Positions 1 to 6,933 of a stretch of 12,725 nucleotides of DNA are shown here, piece by piece. Within the stretch, counting starts at the first letter, position 1. The number at the start of each line of letters is the position of its first letter. The DNA lies in contig CAYVTV010000115.1 of assembly GCA_964454295.1 (NCBI GenBank), positions 1 through 12,725 of the forward strand, in the 5' to 3' direction. The stretch comes from CAYVTV01 sp964454295. GTDB taxonomy: Bacteria; Bacteroidota; Bacteroidia; Bacteroidales; GCA-2748055. Under the pieces are notes generated by a model. The model ran no database searches. It was not told where the DNA came from and was given only the letters and a program-made list of their open reading frames with translations. Position numbers and translations under genes: made by a program.

Positions 1-1136
1 CCTATGAAGTGGCAACTATCAATGCCATGATGTATAAAGCCCTGGTAAGATGGTCAGAACTTGAAAAATTACTGGGTGATCCGGAAATGTCGGAAAAATA
101 TGAACAACTGGCATTGAAGCTTAAAATAACATTCAATAAAAATATTGATGAAGGAGGATTCTGGAATCCTGATCAAGAATGGTATGTCCACTGGAGGGAA
201 GAAGATGGTTCCGTCTATGGTAACAACCTGGTAAGTCCGGTGAACTTCCTCGCAATAGGTTATGGGTTATGTGATGATCCGTTTCGTAAGGATGCAATCC
301 TTACTAATATGGAAATCCTGATGCAAAAAGAAAACCTGTTCATCTGGCCGTCATGTTTTTTCCCATATGAGGAAGGGGTGGGACTCGCAAGAGTGAATTA
401 TCCCTATCCCAATTACGAAAACGGGGATCTTTTCCTGGCCTGGGCTGAACTGGGAGTACGCTGTTACGCAGATGGATACCCGGAGGTTGCCCTGAAGTAT
501 ATCCGGAATGTAATGGACCGCTATGAGTCGGATGGCCTGGCACATCAGCGCTATAAAAGAACCAGTCAAACGGGAACCGGCTCTGATATTTTGTCCAACA
601 ATGTTATGGCAGTTGTGGGATTGTACCGTAATCTGTATGGCATCCAGCCACAGTATAACCGGCTGTACATCAATCCGAAACTCACAGGCGAGCTTTCCGG
701 TACGAGCTTAAAGTACTGGTATCAGGATCAGGTGTATTGGATAGAGCTAAATTCAGATCAGTATTCCATAAGTGCTGATAGTTACTCTGTTTCAGACACA
801 CATCCTTTTGGAATGAAATGTGCCGGCAATACCCTTGAATATTTCAACAGGGAAGAGAGCAGTGCCTCACTGAAAATCACTTCAGCACATTCTGTTTCAA
901 TCGACATTCTCACCTGGGATGAATCCGAAATGAGTTGGAATATTACGGGAAAGAAATCAAAGAACAGGATCCGTAATGAAGTTCAAAACCTTTTTCCTTC
1001 CGAAACATATCAGTTGATAATTAATGGTAAGCCAATAAATAAACTTACTGCCGATATGTATGGTATGATAAGTTTCGATTGTCATTCTAATGATAAAATT
1101 GGATTATTTGCTGATGAACATAGAATGGAAAAGTGA
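1..1136 (+). CDS. Six-hairpin glycosidase-like protein, C-terminal part (5' end outside window)
   Basis: The frame is open from the first bases (codons start at position 3) and reads through to TGA at 1134-1136, so this is the 3' part of a longer gene. The GTG at 9 is only the first start-like codon and should not be taken as the true start. The first ~210 residues look like the later helices of an (alpha/alpha)6 barrel: alternating amphipathic helices, a Trp/Tyr/Pro-rich segment (IWPSCFFPYEEG) and the motif PYPNYENGDLF followed by a helix of the AWAELGVRCYADGYPEVALK type. The line LYGIQPQYNRLYINPKL then opens a beta-sandwich tail of ~150 residues, as in GH78-, GH94- and GH65-like enzymes. 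Which six-hairpin family it belongs to cannot be decided without the N-terminal half. It is probably exported like its neighbours and belongs to the same glycan-degradation cluster; a 255-bp repeat-rich gap separates it from the next gene. Confidence 0.75.
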   Translation, partial: YEVATINAMMYKALVRWSELEKLLGDPEMSEKYEQLALKLKITFNKNIDEGGFWNPDQEWYVHWREEDGSVYGNNLVSPVNFLAIGYGLCDDPFRKDAILTNMEILMQKENLFIWPSCFFPYEEGVGLARVNYPYPNYENGDLFLAWAELGVRCYADGYPEVALKYIRNVMDRYESDGLAHQRYKRTSQTGTGSDILSNNVMAVVGLYRNLYGIQPQYNRLYINPKLTGELSGTSLKYWYQDQVYWIELNSDQYSISADSYSVSDTHPFGMKCAGNTLEYFNREESSASLKITSAHSVSIDILTWDESEMSWNITGKKSKNRIRNEVQNLFPSETYQLIINGKPINKLTADMYGMISFDCHSNDKIGLFADEHRMEK

Positions 1137-1144
1137 CAAGTGAC
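1131..1144. repeat. Heptamer AAGTGAC, two tandem copies over the stop codon
   Basis: AAGTGAC occurs twice back to back at 1131-1137 and 1138-1144. The first copy contains the TGA stop of the upstream gene. It sits directly before the octamer arrays and may be the edge of the same repeat-rich spacer. Confidence 0.6.
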
Positions 1145-1151
1145 ATATAGA

Positions 1152-1239
1152 GGGTTATTGGGTTAATGGGTTATTGGGTTATTGGGTTATTAGGTTATTA
1201 GGTTATTGGGTTATTGGGTTATTAGGTTATTAGGTTAAT
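1152..1239. repeat. Tandem octamer array, unit GGGTTATT, 11 copies
   Basis: Eleven contiguous 8-bp units run from 1152 to 1239. Five are GGGTTATT in the first half and middle, others are AGGTTATT or carry TTAAT instead of TTATT, so the first base and the seventh base vary while GGTTA is constant. The period of 8 excludes a coding repeat. The run 1152-1186 contains five G3 runs separated by 5-nt loops, which fits the G3N1-7 quadruplex pattern on the + strand. The array lies between two co-oriented glycan genes and so may be transcribed. Its function is unknown. Confidence 0.9.
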
Positions 1240-1252
1240 GGGATTATCCCTT

Positions 1253-1355
1253 GATCCCGTGATCCCGTTTTCATCCTCCGAAGCGAAGCGAAGGGGGAGA
1301 TCCCGTGATCCCGTGATCCCGTGATCCCGTGATCCCTTGATCCCTTGATCCCCGT
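1253..1355. repeat. Interrupted tandem octamer array, unit GATCCCGT
   Basis: Two GATCCCGT units (1253-1268) are followed by a 30-bp interruption containing GAAGCGAAGCGAAG, then seven more units at 1299-1355: four GATCCCGT, two GATCCCTT and a final GATCCCCGT. The period is 8, as in the preceding array, but the unit is unrelated. Each unit carries a GATC site, giving nine in about 100 bp. The regularly spaced CCC runs mean that the minus strand fits a G-quadruplex pattern. The rest of the spacer, 1356-1391, shows no clear promoter or terminator. Confidence 0.9.
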
Positions 1356-1391
1356 CACATCATCATAACTTCTAACTAAATTAAAGAAATA

Positions 1392-4295
1392 ATGAAAAGA
1401 ACATCCCTGATTTGGTACACACTACTTGTTGTTTTCTCTTTTTCCCTCCTTTCCTGTTCGTCTCTCTTCCCTGAAAAAATAATCCTTGAGAACGATCATT
1501 TCAGATATGTTATCTCCGGGAGGGGGAAAAACCTGGGTTTCATTGACAAAGCAACAGGAATCGACTATTTGGTAAAGGACTCTGTCTCTTATTGTGCATA
1601 TGTCAACATGGAGGGGAAAGCACACCGCCCTTCCGGGGTGAAATTCGAAGAGAATATTCTTACCCTTACATTTGACAAAGCCGGTGTAACTGTTGATATG
1701 AATGTTACCACTGAGGAGGAATATATAACAATGGAAGTGATAAAGGTTGAAGGGGATCCGGAATCTCTGAATTTTATCAATGTGCCTCTTACCCTGGAAG
1801 CCATGCCTTATGAATCGTTCGCAGCCTGCGCACTTGCCATGAACATCGAAACTAATATTATTCAATTGCCTGCATTGCAATATCACCTTTGGGCAAGCTG
1901 TTACAGACAATTTGGTATGAAAGGTGCAAAGATCAGTCTGATAGGAGTCCCACAGAACATTATACTCCCTGTGATACGTGATATTATGAAAAATTCAGAA
2001 GACATTCCTTACTCCAAAGCCGGGGGTGCCTGGGCGCAATTAAGCAACGAAGGATATGGTTCTTACCTGATGAATTTTGGCACACTTACGGAAAGCACGG
2101 TGGATGAATGGATTGAAATGTGCGATAACCTGGGCTTTAACCAGGTGGACAGTCACGGTGGAGGACAATTTTTTCGTTTCGGTGACTTTATGCTGGATAC
2201 TGAAAGATGGCCTGACGGACTGGAGAGTTTTAAACGGATAAACCAACGCCTCCATGACGCGGGTATATCTTCTATCTTTCATACCTATGCTTTTTTTATT
2301 GATAAAAATGCAAAATATGTAACTCCTGTTCCACATCCGGATCTGGATTATTTCAGCACTTTTACTTTGGCTGAACCGGTTGGGACTCTGGATACGATTC
2401 TTACCGTGAATGAGTCAACTGCAGGTATATCCACAATCACAGGCTTTTTTGTCAATAACAGCGTTACACTGCGCATTGGAAATGAACTGATAAGGTTCAG
2501 CAGTGTGACGGATTCTCCCCCTTATCAATTTACCGGGTGCATCCGGGGAATGCATGGTACTGCAATATCATCCCATGAGGCCGGGGATAGCGCATTTCAT
2601 TTAAAAGAAAAGTTCGGATTATTTACCCCGGGGTGTGAGACGCAACTCTTTAAAGAAGTAGCTCAACGTACAGCTGAAATTGTAAACTATTGTAACTTCG
2701 ATGGTATTTATTTCGATGCCATTGATGGCAGTGGAATTCTTGACGGGGATGAAAACTTCTGGTATCATTCAACGAAATTTGTTCTTGAAGTGGCTAAACA
2801 CCTTGACGCTCCAATACACGTGGGCATGGAAATGAGTGCCATGATCCATCACTGGTGGCACTACCGGTCCCGCTGGCAGGCATGGGACCGGCCTGTAAGA
2901 GGGTATAAAAGATTTATCGATATTCATGTGTCTTCTATAAAGATGAGCGGATCAGACCATGGGTTGAGCCTTGGCACACCTGAATTCATTGATAAATTTG
3001 CTGAAGTGGATAATGGAAGTCTTCTTCTGCCGCTGCATCTGGGATGGTGGGGAAATCAAACATGGGACCCTCCCCAGATTGAGCCTACTTTCTTCGATGA
3101 TATTGAATACCTGTGCTGTAAAATGATTGGTAATAAAGCAGGGCTCTCTATGCTTGGTGGTATGGATAAGAAAACACTGGATGAGAAACCTCTTTTCAGA
3201 AGACTGGCAGGTATCATCAAGCAATATGAATCATTACGACATGATGACTATTTCAGTGATTCCGTCCGAAATCTTCTTCGTCAGGCAGGGAAGGAATTTA
3301 CCCTTGTAAAAGATGACAAGGGAAACTGGAGTTTCAAACCGGTGGTTTATGATAAACACAAAGTAGAGGGACTTGACCACCCATCCGCTGCATGGGAAGT
3401 AAATAACGAATTTCATGCACAGACGGTAAAACTAAGAATAGAACCGCTTTTAGCAATGAAACCATACGATGATCCTGACAATATTGTACTGACCGATTAT
3501 TCTGTAAACAACAGTTTTTCACTCCACCAGAATGCTGACGGAGTGTCAGGCAGCATTACTTCAGTTAGTCCGGAACAAATCATTACAGGGGAGACTGGGT
3601 GTTTATTCAGAGCCAAAAGTAACGGCTCAGTTCCCCGGATTGGGACTTATATCAATATGCAAAAAACCTTTGATCCCTGGCTGAACCTGAATAACAACAA
3701 AGGACTGGGTGTATGGGTAAAAGGAGACGGGAATGGCCAGTTGCTCAATTTAAGGCTCGAATCCCCACAACACATTTCATACGGGGCCAGGGGAGATCAT
3801 TTTGTTACTATTGACTTTGATGGCTGGAAATATTTTGAGCTGGTAGAGATAGAATCTTCCAAATTTAACGACTATATCTGGCCCGAACTGGGAATATACG
3901 ATACCTACCGGCACAAGATTGATTTCAGGAATATTGATAAATTGCAACTCTGGTATAACAATCTTCCTGATGGGGGGGGAGCAGAATGCCTGATCGGTCC
4001 GGTCAAAGCCATCCCCCTGATACCTGTAACCATAGAAAATCCCTCAATAACAATAGGGGAACAAAAGATGGTTATCCCTGTTAAAATGGAATCGGGTATG
4101 TATCTGGAATTACTTTCCCCGACAGACTGTAAATTATATGGGCCAAAGGGAGAGTTGATCCAGGAAGTTAAGCTTACTAACGGAATTCCCTTATTGGCAC
4201 CGGGGCTGAATGAGATATCCTTTTCCTGCAGCGGACCTGAAGATGTAAATGTCAGATTGCAGATAACAGTTATTTGTGAAGGGGAGATTTTATAA
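1392..4295 (+). CDS. Lipoprotein with TIM-barrel glycosidase-like core and C-terminal sugar-binding-like domain
   Basis: The product has 967 aa. The N-terminus is a lipoprotein signal: MKR, a hydrophobic stretch, then the lipobox LLSC with Cys22, followed by SS; this supports the ATG at 1392. Residues ~30-220 look like an N-terminal beta-sandwich (opening ENDHFRYVISGRGKNLGFID). Residues ~225-620 look like a TIM barrel: WIEMCDNLGFNQVDSH, FHTYAFF, then FDGIYFDAIDG with Asp437, Asp442 and Asp445 at the end of a probable strand, and GMEMSAM with Glu480. Asp442 and Glu480 are my candidates for catalytic acids, by position only. Residues ~328-404 interrupt the barrel with a small beta domain (see findings). 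Residues ~700-895 form a beta-sandwich of carbohydrate-binding type (GLGVWVKGDGNGQLLNLRLE, then HFVTIDFDGWKYFEL). I do not recognise a named GH family. It heads the three-gene run and probably acts at the cell surface or in the periplasm on the same glycan as its neighbours. Confidence 0.8.
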   Translation: MKRTSLIWYTLLVVFSFSLLSCSSLFPEKIILENDHFRYVISGRGKNLGFIDKATGIDYLVKDSVSYCAYVNMEGKAHRPSGVKFEENILTLTFDKAGVTVDMNVTTEEEYITMEVIKVEGDPESLNFINVPLTLEAMPYESFAACALAMNIETNIIQLPALQYHLWASCYRQFGMKGAKISLIGVPQNIILPVIRDIMKNSEDIPYSKAGGAWAQLSNEGYGSYLMNFGTLTESTVDEWIEMCDNLGFNQVDSHGGGQFFRFGDFMLDTERWPDGLESFKRINQRLHDAGISSIFHTYAFFIDKNAKYVTPVPHPDLDYFSTFTLAEPVGTLDTILTVNESTAGISTITGFFVNNSVTLRIGNELIRFSSVTDSPPYQFTGCIRGMHGTAISSHEAGDSAFHLKEKFGLFTPGCETQLFKEVAQRTAEIVNYCNFDGIYFDAIDGSGILDGDENFWYHSTKFVLEVAKHLDAPIHVGMEMSAMIHHWWHYRSRWQAWDRPVRGYKRFIDIHVSSIKMSGSDHGLSLGTPEFIDKFAEVDNGSLLLPLHLGWWGNQTWDPPQIEPTFFDDIEYLCCKMIGNKAGLSMLGGMDKKTLDEKPLFRRLAGIIKQYESLRHDDYFSDSVRNLLRQAGKEFTLVKDDKGNWSFKPVVYDKHKVEGLDHPSAAWEVNNEFHAQTVKLRIEPLLAMKPYDDPDNIVLTDYSVNNSFSLHQNADGVSGSITSVSPEQIITGETGCLFRAKSNGSVPRIGTYINMQKTFDPWLNLNNNKGLGVWVKGDGNGQLLNLRLESPQHISYGARGDHFVTIDFDGWKYFELVEIESSKFNDYIWPELGIYDTYRHKIDFRNIDKLQLWYNNLPDGGGAECLIGPVKAIPLIPVTIENPSITIGEQKMVIPVKMESGMYLELLSPTDCKLYGPKGELIQEVKLTNGIPLLAPGLNEISFSCSGPEDVNVRLQITVICEGEIL

Positions 4296-4317
4296 ATACA
4301 GAATAAAATATAATAAA

Positions 4318-6900
4318 ATGTTTAAAAACAGATCCTTAATTAGTACAATAATCCTTGTTTTCTTTTTCCAGTTGTCTATAATAACAACTGCGCAAAATTT
4401 AACTTTAAAAACAGGAGAATGTTTACGCAGCTGGTCCCTTGCAGGGCCTTTTCCTCTGGAAGAAAGTTCAGGTGAGAATGGACATCTGAAAGGATTTGAT
4501 ACTGATTTTCTGGCTAAGAGCGGCGGTGAGATTAAACCCCGCGTAAAAGAAGGCCAGGGAGTAAAATTTAACGATGTGTCTGTGCATTGGGTTAAATATG
4601 AAAGTCCGGATGCAGTTATAAACCTGGATAAGGTGATTTCAGAAGTGAATTTTGTTACAGCCTATGCATATACTGAAATTGATTCAGAAAAGGAAGGATT
4701 TTATATATTTTCTCTTGGAACCGATGATGGTGCAAAACTATGGTTTAACGGGGAAAAAGTTTTAGATCGTCCGGGGAAGGAACGCGGCATACTTCAGGAT
4801 GATGTATTAATCCCGGTGAACGTCCGTAAAGGAAAGAATACAATCCTGTTAAAAGTTGAAGAACGAAGAGGCTCATGGGGATTCAATGCCAGACTTTTAC
4901 CCTCCGGTCCGGCTGAGCTTGTAAACCTGATAACTTTGTTTCATGTTCAACTGAGAAGTGATGGTGTCCCTGAATTGAGACTCTCCCGGAATGAGTTTTT
5001 CTTGGAAAAGTTGTTCAGATCTGCTCAGCTTAAAATAGTGGATGAATATAGTAAAAATACTATCTGGCAGGGAGATTGGACACAGAAGCGTAATATGATC
5101 CTGCCTGTTGGAAATGATGAATATAAAAAAAATATGTTGATAATCACTGCAACATTGACGGATGGTAGCTTGTGGAAACAGGAAATTTCATTTAGTTCAG
5201 GGATACCTCCTCAATATAAGCTATTTGAAAATGGGAAGACGAATTATCGAATAACGGTTGCAAAAGATGCATCGGAGAGCGAGAAATGGGCTGCAGAAGA
5301 GCTTCAACACTGGTTAGCCGGTATAAGCGGTGCGGTGTTTCCCATACATACGGATGATGAGGAAATTATCGAACATGAAATAATTATTGGTTACAACAGG
5401 CATTCACTTGCACTTCTTGAGTCTGGCACTGCAAAACCTGAAGATAATAATGAGAGTTATCATTATAAAAATTCAGGGTCAACAATTCTTTTACTGGGAG
5501 GAAAGGAACGGGGCGCGATGTATGCTGTATTCTCTTTCCTGGAGAATGAATTGGGATGCCGGTGGTATACACCTGCTGTGAGTGTTATCCCATCAAAAAT
5601 AAATTTTACATTTAGTTATTTGAATCATACTGAATCACCTTCTGTGCGGGTACGGAACGATTTTTATTACGAAGCATTTGACCCTACATGGGCTGCCCGT
5701 AATAAAATAAACGGAGCAATGGGTTCCCGTAAGCAGATTGGCGGTGTTGAAGGGTACTGGGGTGTACATACCTTTAACAGTTTTATGCCCCCTTCTGAAT
5801 TTTTTGAGACACACCCTGAGTATTATAGTTTAATTGATGGTAAACGAACCTGCGATAGAGCGCAATTATGTCTGACGAATCCGGATGTTCTGGATATTGT
5901 TACTGAAAGATTAAAAAAAGTAATGATTGAAGAGCCTGAATGTCTAATTTATTCGGTTTCTCAAAACGATTGCAGAAACCCTTGTCAGTGTGAAAAATGC
6001 CAGGCGATTGCTAAAAAAGAAAAAAGTGAGGCAGGTCCACTGATCTGGTTTGTTAACCAGGTGGCGGAAAGAATTAAAGATGAATTTCCTGATAAATATG
6101 TAGGAACGCTTGCTTACCAGTACACCAGGAAACCTCCTGCTACCATTAAGCCTCTTGAAAATGTAGTTGTGCGTTTTTGCAGTATAGAGTGCTGTTTTGC
6201 ACACGACTTTAAGCATTGTCATATAAATGATAAGTTTATGGAAGACCTGGAAGGCTGGGCAGCTATTGCTCCACATATGTATATCTGGGACTATGTTGTT
6301 AGTTTCAGGGAATATTTGTTACCTTTTCCCAATTTTTATGTCCTTCAGCCAAACATTAAAACTTTCATTGATAACAAAGCCATAGGGATAATGGAGCAGG
6401 CTGCTTACCAGAGCAGGGGTTCAGAATTTGCTGAATTGCGCGCATATCTTATAGCGAAATTATTGTGGAATGTTGAAATTAATGTTGATATGGTTATTGA
6501 CGATTTTATGGCGGGGTACTATGGACGAAGCGGACAGTATGTACGTCAGTATTTTGATCTGCTGCATAGCCTGGTAACACCCGAAACACATATTTATATA
6601 GGTTCAAAAGGATTTGCGTATAATAATATCCTGTTTACTGATGAATTTGTCAGGGAAGCAGAACAAATATTTAATAATGCTGAACATGTTGCAGATAATG
6701 TTGAAATTTTACAGCGTGTTGAAATGGCCCGCTTGCCTGTAATGTATCTGAGATGTAAAAGGACTCCGGTTCAAGCCGGAATTGACGGAACATATGATCG
6801 CTTCTGCCGGATTGTGGAACGGGAAGGAATTACACATCTTTCTGAAGGAGGAAAACCAGTTGATGAACTTTTTCACAAAAATATTAAAGAAGCTGAATGA
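4318..6900 (+). CDS. Exported DUF4838-family protein with N-terminal jelly-roll domain
   Basis: The product has 860 aa from the ATG at 4318. An upstream in-frame GTG at 4276 would overlap the preceding gene and put 14 charged residues before the signal peptide, so I rejected it. Residues 1-25 form a type I signal peptide (MFKNRS, hydrophobic stretch, cleavage near TTA-QN). Residues ~100-205 resemble a PA14/GH2-like sugar-binding jelly roll (GTDDGAKLWFNGEKVL, then GKNTILLKVEERRGSWGF). Residues ~302-430 look like the GH67 N-terminal-type alpha/beta domain often placed before GH catalytic domains (KWAAEELQHWLAGISG, LLLGGKERGAMYAVFSFLE). Residues ~440-730 match DUF4838, including SVSQNDCRNPCQCEKCQ at 546-562. 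DUF4838 is thought to be a TIM-barrel, GH-like domain, but I know of no proven activity to assign here. It starts 22 bp after the lipoprotein gene and lies 33 bp before the next, so the three are probably co-transcribed. Confidence 0.85.
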   Translation: MFKNRSLISTIILVFFFQLSIITTAQNLTLKTGECLRSWSLAGPFPLEESSGENGHLKGFDTDFLAKSGGEIKPRVKEGQGVKFNDVSVHWVKYESPDAVINLDKVISEVNFVTAYAYTEIDSEKEGFYIFSLGTDDGAKLWFNGEKVLDRPGKERGILQDDVLIPVNVRKGKNTILLKVEERRGSWGFNARLLPSGPAELVNLITLFHVQLRSDGVPELRLSRNEFFLEKLFRSAQLKIVDEYSKNTIWQGDWTQKRNMILPVGNDEYKKNMLIITATLTDGSLWKQEISFSSGIPPQYKLFENGKTNYRITVAKDASESEKWAAEELQHWLAGISGAVFPIHTDDEEIIEHEIIIGYNRHSLALLESGTAKPEDNNESYHYKNSGSTILLLGGKERGAMYAVFSFLENELGCRWYTPAVSVIPSKINFTFSYLNHTESPSVRVRNDFYYEAFDPTWAARNKINGAMGSRKQIGGVEGYWGVHTFNSFMPPSEFFETHPEYYSLIDGKRTCDRAQLCLTNPDVLDIVTERLKKVMIEEPECLIYSVSQNDCRNPCQCEKCQAIAKKEKSEAGPLIWFVNQVAERIKDEFPDKYVGTLAYQYTRKPPATIKPLENVVVRFCSIECCFAHDFKHCHINDKFMEDLEGWAAIAPHMYIWDYVVSFREYLLPFPNFYVLQPNIKTFIDNKAIGIMEQAAYQSRGSEFAELRAYLIAKLLWNVEINVDMVIDDFMAGYYGRSGQYVRQYFDLLHSLVTPETHIYIGSKGFAYNNILFTDEFVREAEQIFNNAEHVADNVEILQRVEMARLPVMYLRCKRTPVQAGIDGTYDRFCRIVEREGITHLSEGGKPVDELFHKNIKEAE

Positions 6901-6933
6901 TGAAGATTTTTTAAATATAATAAAAAAATATCC

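Noticed and set aside
1422..1910. 162-codon minus-strand frame
   Set aside because: It lies wholly inside the well-supported lipoprotein gene on the + strand, and its product has no recognisable domain.
4276..4317. Earlier GTG start for the DUF4838 gene
   Set aside because: It overlaps the preceding gene and puts a basic 14-residue extension before a clean signal peptide that begins at 4318.
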